Of a DNA stretch of 64,000 bases, positions 56,960 through 64,000 are shown in pieces. Where the stretch lies: assembly GCF_001708965.1 (NCBI RefSeq), contig NZ_LVJW01000006.1, positions 1,116,001 to 1,180,000 of the forward strand, read 5' to 3'. Both the position numbers and the translations under genes were made by a program. The notes beneath the pieces were generated by a model. That model was not told the DNA's origin and did not search any database. It saw nothing but the letters and a program-made list of their open reading frames with translations. How positions within the stretch are numbered: position 1 is the first letter of the stretch; each line of letters opens with the position of its first letter. The stretch comes from Candidatus Thiodiazotropha endoloripes. GTDB lineage: Bacteria; Pseudomonadota; Gammaproteobacteria; Chromatiales; Chromatiaceae.

Positions 56960-59900
56960 ATGAACAAGCAGCCTACTGCGCGGATTCGAGAAATCCCATA
57001 TAACTATACCTCCTTCTCTGACCGGGAGATCGTTATCCGGTTCCTCGGGAAACCCATGTGGAACCTGATCGAGGAACTGAGGGGTACCCGGCGCACCGGC
57101 CGCTCTGCAAGAATGCTGTTTGAGATACTGGGGGATATGTGGGTGGTCAGCCGCAACCCCTACCTGCAGGACGACCTGCTGGATGATGAGCAGCGCAGGA
57201 AGGCACTGATCGACGCTTTGAATCATCGATTGGTACAGTTTGAATCCAGGGCCAACAACAACCAGCAGGCACTTGAACTGCATGCCGCCACCCGCAGCGC
57301 CGTCGATCAGTTTGCCCGTCGGTTCGATGATCTGCTCGAACTGCGGCGGCGAACCAAAAGTAACCTGATCGGTCTGACCCGTTCGGACAACATCGACTTC
57401 AGTGGCCTGGCCCGGGTATCCCATGCGACGGATGCCACCGACTGGCGTGTGGAGATCCCTTTTGTGGTCATCACCCCGGACCGGGAAGAGGAGGTGGCGC
57501 CGATCGTCAAGGCCTGCATCGACTCGGGCCTGACACTGATTCCCCGTGGCGGCGGCACCGGTTACACCGGCAGTGCCGTCCCCCTGGATCCGCACAGCGC
57601 GGTGATCAACACGGAAAAGCTCGATGGGATCGCCGAGATCGAGTCGAGCAGCCTTCCCGGTGTCGAACATGAGGTGCCCACCATTCAGGTCGGTTCCGGC
57701 GTGGTGACCCGTCGGGTGTCGGAAAAAGCGGATGCCAAAGGCCTCGCCTTTGCCGTCGATCCCACCTCCCAGGATGCCTCAACCATCGGTGGCAATATTG
57801 CCATGAATGCCGGCGGCAAAAAGGCGGTCTTATGGGGTACCACCCTCGATAACCTGGCCAGCTGGCGGATGGTCACTCCCCAGGGGGAGTGGCTGGAGAT
57901 CGAACGTCTCAACCACAACCTGGGCAAGATTCACGACCAGCCGGAAGTCAGCTTCAGACTCACCCGCTACGACAGCAGCGGCAAGAAACAGCTGGGTGAA
58001 GCGGAAATCCTGAGAATGCCCGGTCAGGCCTTCCGTAAAGTCGGTCTGGGTAAGGATGTTACCGACAAGTTTCTCTCCGGTCTGCCCGGTGTGCAGAAAG
58101 AGGGCTGTGACGGCCTGATCACCTCGGCCCGGTTTGTTCTGCATCGCATGCCCAAGCAGGTTCGCACCCTCTGTCTTGAGTTTTTTGGCGCCGATATCGG
58201 TAAAGCGGTCCCGGCAATCGTTGAGCTCACGGATTATCTGAACAAACATGAGGAGGTTCTGCTCGCCGGCCTGGAGCATCTGGATGAACGCTATCTGAAA
58301 GCGGTCAAATACTCCACCAAGGCGGCCAGGCGTGAGCGACCAAAGATGGTTCTGCTGGCCGATCTGGTGAGCGATGATCTGGCACTGCTGGAGTCCGCCG
58401 CCGATGAGGTGGTACGCATGACCCAGGCACGGGAAGGAGAGGCGTTTATCGCCAGCAGTCCCGAGGCACGACGCAACTTCTGGCTCGACCGTTCACGCAC
58501 CGCCGCCATCTCAGCCCATACCAACGCCTTTAAAATCAATGAAGACGTGGTCATTCCTCTGGACAAACTGGCCGACTACAGTCGCGGCATCGAGCGGATC
58601 AATATCGAGGAATCGATCCGTAACAAGATTACTATTGCGGATGAAGTCCTGGCCTATCTGGTTGGTGATCACTCACTTCGAAAAGCGGATGATGACTTCG
58701 AAGCGAGTGATGAGAACCGCTCCATTCTGCAGGCCAAACTCGACCTGGCCAAACAGGCGGTAGAACAGGCGAGAAACCGCTGGCATACCCTGTTGACCCG
58801 TATTGAAGCCTCGGCGGAGGAGAATATCGACCTGGTCAACGGCCTCGACAGATCCCTCATCCGCAAACAGGACCGCTTGCTCGACCTGCTGCTGAGACGG
58901 GACCTGGTGGTCTCCTACCGGACAGAGATCGCCACCCGCCTGGATGAGATCTTCTCCGGCCAGGAGGTCAAGAATCTGCGCCTTGCGATGCGTGAAATCC
59001 ATACCCGGTTACGCGACTCACGTCTGTTCGTGGCCCTGCACATGCATGCCGGGGATGGCAATGTGCATACCAATATCCCAGTCCACTCGGATAACTATGC
59101 CATGTTGCAGCAGGCAGACCGGATCGTCGACCGCATCATGGACCTTGCCCTCAGCCTGGATGGCGCCATCTCCGGGGAACACGGTATCGGCCTGACCAAG
59201 CTGCAGTATATGGAACAGGAGAAGCTTGAAGCCTTTGCCGAGTACAAACATCAGGTCGATCCTGAAAGCCGCTTCAACCGGGGCAAACTGACCGCCGGAG
59301 CCGACCTGGAGATGGCCTACACCCCCTCGCTGCGACTGCTGGAGCAGGAGGCGATTATTCTCGAGGAGAGTGAGCTCGGCACCCTCAATGATGAGATCAA
59401 GCACTGCCTGCGCTGCGGTAAATGCAAGCCGGTCTGTATGACCCATATCCCCAGGGCCAACCTGCTCTATTCGCCACGTAACAAAATACTCGCCACCGGC
59501 CTGATCATCGAGGCCTTTCTCTATGAAGAGCAGACCCGACGAGGTATCTCACTGCAGCATTTCACCGAAATGAACGATGTTGCCGATCACTGCACCATCT
59601 GCCACAAGTGCGAGAATCCCTGCCCGGTGAATATCGATTTCGGCGATGTCACCACGCTGATGCGTAAAATTCTCATCGACCGGGGTAAGAAACGCTCCAG
59701 CCTGGGTGCCAAGGCCGCCATGAGCTTTCTCAACCTGACCCACCCGACGGCGATTCGCTGGATGCGCCGGGGTCTGGCGGAGTGGGGCTTCAAAGGCCTC
59801 AACCTGGGCCATACCCTGGCTGCCAGAAGCGGGTTGTTGAAGCAGCAGGATCAGCCACCCAGTGCGACCACCGGCAATCCGAAGCCGCAAAACCTGGTCG

Positions 59901-60814
59901 TGGAGATGCTGCAGAAACCGATCCGTGTCGAACCGCCCAAGCAGACCCTGCGGGACGCCCTCAATCTGGAGGATACCCGTTCCGTGCCGATCCTGCGCAA
60001 TCCCGAGCGGGTTACTGAAGAGAGTGATGCGGTATTCTATTTTCCGGGTTGCGGATCCGAGCGCCTGTTCAGCGAGATTGGCCTGGCCACCCTGGCGATG
60101 CTCAATGAGCTGGGTGCTGAAACCATATTGCCACCTGGGTATCTCTGTTGTGGTTATCCACAGACCGCTGCGGGTCTGCATGCCAAAGGCCGGCAGATCA
60201 CCACGGAAAACCGGGTCCTGTTCCACCGCATCGCCAACACCCTCAACTACATGGACATCAAGACCGTGCTTGTCTCATGTGGCACCTGTATGGATCAGCT
60301 GCAGGCCTATCAGTTTGAAAAGATCTTTCCCGGCTGCCGGTTGCTCGATATTCATGAGTATATGATGGAGAAGGGGGTCTCACTAGACGGTAAGCAGCAG
60401 ACCGAATATCTCTATCACGACCCCTGCCATACCCCAATCAAACAGTATAATCCACTGCAGGTGGTCTCCGGTTTAACCGGCAAACCGGTGGAACTTAGCG
60501 ATCGATGCTGTGGCGAAGCGGGCACCCTGGGCACCAGTCGTCCGGATATCGCCAACCAGTTGCGTTTCCGTAAATCGGAAGAGTTGAACAAAGGCATCCA
60601 GGCAATCCATTCCAAAGCAGCGCAACCGGCGGAGATCAAACTGCTTACCAGCTGCCCTGCCTGTCAGCAGGGACTCAGCCGCTATACCGATGAGACAGGA
60701 CTGAAACCACAATACCTGGTACTTGAGGTGATTCAACAACGACAGGGTGATCAGTGGCAGCAGAAGTTCATCGATCAAGTCTTGAAAGACGGGATCGAGA
60801 TGGTTTTGGTCTGA
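56960..60814 (+). CDS. FAD-linked oxidase / Fe-S oxidoreductase fusion (DUF3683)
   Basis: 1284 residues from the ATG at 56960; the longer frame begins with TTG and adds 18 unlikely residues. Parts in order: DUF3683 (about 5-130), FAD-binding domain with [12 protein letters not shown] (195-206), FAD-oxidase C-terminal domain (to about 790), two 4Fe-4S sets [11 protein letters not shown] (about 815) and [11 protein letters not shown] (about 877), and two CCG domains (CCGYPQ about 1063, CCGEAGT about 1183). It resembles D-lactate or other 2-hydroxyacid dehydrogenases fused to a GlpC-like unit. Substrate unknown. Cytoplasmic, possibly membrane-associated through quinone reduction. Confidence 0.88.
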   Translation: MNKQPTARIREIPYNYTSFSDREIVIRFLGKPMWNLIEELRGTRRTGRSARMLFEILGDMWVVSRNPYLQDDLLDDEQRRKALIDALNHRLVQFESRANNNQQALELHAATRSAVDQFARRFDDLLELRRRTKSNLIGLTRSDNIDFSGLARVSHATDATDWRVEIPFVVITPDREEEVAPIVKACIDSGLTLIPRGGGTGYTGSAVPLDPHSAVINTEKLDGIAEIESSSLPGVEHEVPTIQVGSGVVTRRVSEKADAKGLAFAVDPTSQDASTIGGNIAMNAGGKKAVLWGTTLDNLASWRMVTPQGEWLEIERLNHNLGKIHDQPEVSFRLTRYDSSGKKQLGEAEILRMPGQAFRKVGLGKDVTDKFLSGLPGVQKEGCDGLITSARFVLHRMPKQVRTLCLEFFGADIGKAVPAIVELTDYLNKHEEVLLAGLEHLDERYLKAVKYSTKAARRERPKMVLLADLVSDDLALLESAADEVVRMTQAREGEAFIASSPEARRNFWLDRSRTAAISAHTNAFKINEDVVIPLDKLADYSRGIERINIEESIRNKITIADEVLAYLVGDHSLRKADDDFEASDENRSILQAKLDLAKQAVEQARNRWHTLLTRIEASAEENIDLVNGLDRSLIRKQDRLLDLLLRRDLVVSYRTEIATRLDEIFSGQEVKNLRLAMREIHTRLRDSRLFVALHMHAGDGNVHTNIPVHSDNYAMLQQADRIVDRIMDLALSLDGAISGEHGIGLTKLQYMEQEKLEAFAEYKHQVDPESRFNRGKLTAGADLEMAYTPSLRLLEQEAIILEESELGTLNDEIKHCLRCGKCKPVCMTHIPRANLLYSPRNKILATGLIIEAFLYEEQTRRGISLQHFTEMNDVADHCTICHKCENPCPVNIDFGDVTTLMRKILIDRGKKRSSLGAKAAMSFLNLTHPTAIRWMRRGLAEWGFKGLNLGHTLAARSGLLKQQDQPPSATTGNPKPQNLVVEMLQKPIRVEPPKQTLRDALNLEDTRSVPILRNPERVTEESDAVFYFPGCGSERLFSEIGLATLAMLNELGAETILPPGYLCCGYPQTAAGLHAKGRQITTENRVLFHRIANTLNYMDIKTVLVSCGTCMDQLQAYQFEKIFPGCRLLDIHEYMMEKGVSLDGKQQTEYLYHDPCHTPIKQYNPLQVVSGLTGKPVELSDRCCGEAGTLGTSRPDIANQLRFRKSEELNKGIQAIHSKAAQPAEIKLLTSCPACQQGLSRYTDETGLKPQYLVLEVIQQRQGDQWQQKFIDQVLKDGIEMVLV

Positions 60815-60838
60815 TCGATAGTCAGCTGTGAATGTTCG

Positions 60839-61036
60839 CTAAGTCGCTATGACTGAAATTCCGACGAAGAAGATCAGTCCGCCAATAAACGCCAATGGCG
60901 AGGGTGCTTCTGAACGGCTTTGCTCAAACAACGCTTTTGATACAGAGCTGATCCGTGTCAAAAGTGCTCTATAAATGTCCCAAGCGATTTCACTTCGATT
61001 CACCCTTTGTTCACTCTCTCCAACGACGGTGAACAA
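60839..61036 (-). CDS. Possible small membrane protein
   Basis: 65 residues at most. The C-terminal LAFIGGLIFFVGISVIAT would be a tail membrane helix; the rest is charged. No clear ribosome site and no family recognised. A shorter form from a later start is possible. It lies in the 402-nt gap between the FAD/Fe-S gene and ppc, which otherwise holds only the ppc promoter region. Confidence 0.3.
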   Translation of the reverse strand: MFTVVGESEQRVNRSEIAWDIYRALLTRISSVSKALFEQSRSEAPSPLAFIGGLIFFVGISVIAT

Positions 61037-61216
61037 AAACCAAAACAGGCACGAAAATCAATCTGTGAAGCGATAGCAGCTAGGCGAGATCTTATTACGT
61101 CTACGCGCATTCATTTTCGGTCTGAAATCATTTTAACCCCGGCTCTTTTGTGGTGTGGGAGGAGCTCAAGCCTGCTACTGTTTACAAAAGGGATCCGCAA
61201 CAAAGATAAGCCGACC

Positions 61217-64000
61217 ATGACCGACAGTTTTACCAAAGCCTGTGTTAAACACGACAAGAACCTGCGTAGCCGTGTGCGACTGCTGGGAATACTGCTGGGT
61301 CAGGTTCTGCAGGAACAGGTTGGAAAGGATACCTATACGGTGGTCGAGCGTTTGCGCAAGGGCTACATCAAACTGAATAAAAAGCACGATCCTGCCCTCT
61401 ACGATCGTCTCACCCGGCTGATTCTCTCCCTGCAACCCGAAACCCTCAGTGCCGTTGTGAGGGCTTTCAGTATCTATTTCGTGCTGGTGAATATTGCCGA
61501 GGAGGCTTTTCTGCATCGCCAGCGCCGACGTATCGCCGGCAAGGGCCAGGAGTTATGGCAGGGCTCTTTCGACCATACTCTACGGGCTTTCCATGCTCAT
61601 GGCATTGAGCCCCACCAGCTGCAGAGCATACTCGATGATGCGGCCTACATTCCGGTATTCACGGCACACCCCACTGAGTCCAAACGGTTGGTGATCATGA
61701 ACCTGTTGCGCCGGATTTTTCTCACCAGTGAGGATCTGGATGCCCCCAAGCGACGACTTGAACAACGTGAGCAGACCATTCGTTCACTCAAGACCCAGAT
61801 CCAGACTCTGTGGAAGACAGAAGAGGTTCGGGCGGTTCGTCCCGAGGTGCGCAACGAGATACGCCTGGGTCTGCACTATTTTCAGAGCAGTCTGTTTGAT
61901 GCCGTACCTCAGGTCTATCGACGGCTTCGGGCAGGGATCGAGCGTGTCTATGGAGAGCATCCTGAGTATCATGGAGTTCAGCTCTCGCCCTTCATCCGCT
62001 TCGGATCCTGGATCGGTGGCGACCGTGACGGCAACCCCTACGTCACACCGGAGGTGACCCGTCTGGCCCTGACCCTGCAGCAGCAGACCATTCTGCAGGA
62101 GTATATCCGCCGAGTGGACAGCCTGATTGCCGAACTGACTTTCTCAAATCGCTTCTGTAATCCCAATTGGGCGTTCACTGAGAGCCTGAAGGTCGACAAT
62201 GAAATCTGCAAACAGCTGTTCTGCGACAATCCCCGTCGCTTCGAGGATGAACCCTACCGGCGCAAGCTCTACATCATGCGTGAACGATTACGCCTGACCA
62301 TGCCTGCTTTACCAAGTGAGACGCTTGAAGAGTCTGGCCATGCCGGCGCCTATACCGATGAACAGGCCTTCCAGCGGGACCTCAAACTGATCTACAACTC
62401 CCTGTTGAGCCATGGCGATGGAGATGCAGCTGAAGGGGCCTTGCAGGAGCTGATACACCTGGCGGAAACCTTTGGTTTTTATCTGATGTCTCTGGACATA
62501 CGACAGGAGTCGAAACTGCACAGTGAAGCGGTGGCGGAAATCCTCAAACAGAGCGGCGACGCCAATGACTACCTGCAGCTCGATACCGATCAGAGATTGG
62601 CCCTGCTTGACGCCAAAATCAGCAACGGACTGACCAAGCCGCTGCAGCGAGACCGCTTATCGGATGAGACCCGCAAGATGCTGGCGGTATTCGATCTGAT
62701 CGCTGAAACCCAAACCAGCATCAGCCCAAAGGCGATTGGTCAGTACGTCATCTCCATGACCCACCAGGCCAGTGACATCATGGAGGTGGCCCTGCTTGGC
62801 CGCCTGGCCGGACTGCTCGGCTTCGATCAGGGCAGTTGGTTCTGCCGACTGGAGATCTCTCCCCTGTTCGAAACCATCGACGATCTAAAACGTTGTGAAG
62901 AGATTCTGCGAAGCCTGTTCGCAAACCCCTGTTATCAGAATCTGCTGAATGCCAGCCATCGACGGCAGGAGATCATGCTCGGTTATTCCGACTCTGCCAA
63001 GGACGGGGGAATCATGGCCTCAGCCTGGAATCTCTACCAGACCCAGCAGCGGATCATCGATCTCGCAGACCGGGAAAAATTGCGCTGCCGGCTGTTTCAC
63101 GGCCGGGGAGGCACCGTAGGGCGGGGCGGTGGGCCAACCCATCAATCGATCCTCGCCCAGCCGAAAAACACGGTCAACGGTGAGATCAAATTTACTGAAC
63201 AGGGTGAAGTTCTCTCCTACAAGTACAGCAACCAGGAGACAGCCATCTATGAACTGACCATGGGTATCACCGGCCTGTTGAAAGCCAGTCAGGGTCTGGT
63301 ATCCACAGTCAAGCAGGAGCGACAGGACTACAGCCAAATCATGCAGGAGATTGCCGGGCTTGGCGAGCAACAGTTCCGCAAACTCACTGAACAGACCCCC
63401 GGATTTCTCGACTACTTCTACGAGGCAACCCCGGTCAACGAGATCGGCCTGATGAACATCGGCTCCAGACCCTCCCATCGGAGCAAAGGAAACCGCTCCA
63501 AATCCTCGGTAAGAGCGATCGCCTGGGTATTCGGCTGGGGACAGTCGAGGCAGAATCTTCCTGGTTGGTATGGCATCGGCAGCGGTTTGGCCAACTGGCG
63601 CAAAAACAAGCCTGGCAGACTGAAAAAGCTTCGTACCATGTATCAGGAGTGGCCCTTCTTTCACGCCCTGTTGAATAACGCCCAGATGGCCTTGACCAAG
63701 TCGAACATGGCCATCGCACAAAAGTATGCCGATCTCTGTCTGGATAAACCCACCAGCCGAGCGATCTTCGACATGATCAAGCACGAGTACGAACTGACCT
63801 GCGCTGAAATTCTGACCATTGCCCAGCTGAATGAACTGCTGGATGACGCCCCCATTCTGCAGCAATCGATCCGCCGCAGAGACGCCTATCTGGATCCGCT
63901 TAATCACATTCAGCTGGAGTTGATCAAACACTACCGCTACAGTGGCCTGAGCGAAGAGCAGCAGGAGCTTTGGCTGACCCCCCTGTTACGCTCGATCAAT
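61217..64000 (+). CDS. ppc: Phosphoenolpyruvate carboxylase (3' end cut by window edge)
   Basis: 928 codons in an open frame reaching the last base. The frame is in phase to the end and the final residues (LLRSIN) match the point about ten residues before the usual GIAAGMRNTG end, so it is nearly complete. AHPTES near 151-156 carries the catalytic His, GGDRDGNP near 269 is the second His/Arg block, and GRGGTVGRGGGP near 629 is the mobile loop. It fixes bicarbonate onto PEP to give oxaloacetate, feeding citrate synthase. Alone on the plus strand. Confidence 0.95.
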   Translation, partial: MTDSFTKACVKHDKNLRSRVRLLGILLGQVLQEQVGKDTYTVVERLRKGYIKLNKKHDPALYDRLTRLILSLQPETLSAVVRAFSIYFVLVNIAEEAFLHRQRRRIAGKGQELWQGSFDHTLRAFHAHGIEPHQLQSILDDAAYIPVFTAHPTESKRLVIMNLLRRIFLTSEDLDAPKRRLEQREQTIRSLKTQIQTLWKTEEVRAVRPEVRNEIRLGLHYFQSSLFDAVPQVYRRLRAGIERVYGEHPEYHGVQLSPFIRFGSWIGGDRDGNPYVTPEVTRLALTLQQQTILQEYIRRVDSLIAELTFSNRFCNPNWAFTESLKVDNEICKQLFCDNPRRFEDEPYRRKLYIMRERLRLTMPALPSETLEESGHAGAYTDEQAFQRDLKLIYNSLLSHGDGDAAEGALQELIHLAETFGFYLMSLDIRQESKLHSEAVAEILKQSGDANDYLQLDTDQRLALLDAKISNGLTKPLQRDRLSDETRKMLAVFDLIAETQTSISPKAIGQYVISMTHQASDIMEVALLGRLAGLLGFDQGSWFCRLEISPLFETIDDLKRCEEILRSLFANPCYQNLLNASHRRQEIMLGYSDSAKDGGIMASAWNLYQTQQRIIDLADREKLRCRLFHGRGGTVGRGGGPTHQSILAQPKNTVNGEIKFTEQGEVLSYKYSNQETAIYELTMGITGLLKASQGLVSTVKQERQDYSQIMQEIAGLGEQQFRKLTEQTPGFLDYFYEATPVNEIGLMNIGSRPSHRSKGNRSKSSVRAIAWVFGWGQSRQNLPGWYGIGSGLANWRKNKPGRLKKLRTMYQEWPFFHALLNNAQMALTKSNMAIAQKYADLCLDKPTSRAIFDMIKHEYELTCAEILTIAQLNELLDDAPILQQSIRRRDAYLDPLNHIQLELIKHYRYSGLSEEQQELWLTPLLRSIN

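Noticed and set aside
63020-63931. 303-codon minus-strand frame at the right end
   Set aside because: Antisense shadow of ppc, whose catalytic motifs run through this stretch.

Overview
The window reads as chromosomal DNA of a gammaproteobacterium. The strongest evidence is the block mrcA | pilM-N-O-P-Q, aroK, aroB, damX, gltB, gltD, a gene order characteristic of Gammaproteobacteria. A cytochrome c', a di-haem peroxidase, a PPi-type/group III-like phosphofructokinase, PEPC, an H-NS-like protein, a PEP-CTERM protein and several c-di-GMP proteins fit a free-living or symbiotic, possibly sulfur-oxidising Chromatiales-type bacterium. That last placement is inference. No insertion sequence, prophage, CRISPR array, rRNA or tRNA was seen. 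Most of the window is ordinary core genome.

Layout. 1-7 kb: end of a GNAT acetyltransferase gene and the gltBD glutamate synthase operon. 7-15.5 kb: damX, aroB and aroK, then a strong terminator, then pilMNOPQ (type IV pilus alignment complex and secretin), divergent from mrcA (PBP1A, 15.7-18.2 kb). 18-25.9 kb: an unknown protein, gltA, a lysine-aminomutase-like radical SAM gene, and a sucC-sucD-ppk2 unit. 26-34 kb: small and secreted proteins, a dienelactone hydrolase, a TlpA fusion, an unusual coiled-coil membrane protein, pfk, a nuclease, rpmE, DUF3135, Rof and an H-NS-like protein. 34-42.8 kb: a GGDEF/EAL protein, hemW, a TRAP binding protein, uvrD and glk.

42.8-47.4 kb is the most interesting part. 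It holds a di-haem cytochrome c peroxidase, a cysteine-free Fur-family regulator, and an operon of rubrerythrin, an Fe-S protein, a 33-codon ORF and DUF3501. The same 15-bp palindrome (TTAGAA-N3-TTCTAA type, resembling the Irr box) lies upstream of both the rubrerythrin and the peroxidase genes. At the peroxidase it overlaps a predicted FNR-type promoter. The simplest reading is a small peroxide/iron regulon that includes uncharacterised partners.

47.7-64 kb: two lipoproteins (one OmpA-like), a PEP-CTERM protein behind a likely sigma-54 promoter, an AI-2E transporter, cysC, a TraB-family protein, cca with small neighbours, a PilZ protein, cytochrome c', a 1284-residue FAD/Fe-S oxidoreductase and an almost complete ppc.

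Start sites were moved inward from the longest frame for gltB, mrcA, gltA, the radical SAM gene, sucC, the TlpA fusion, the nuclease, rubrerythrin, the AI-2E transporter, cca and the FAD/Fe-S gene. The reason is given in each entry.
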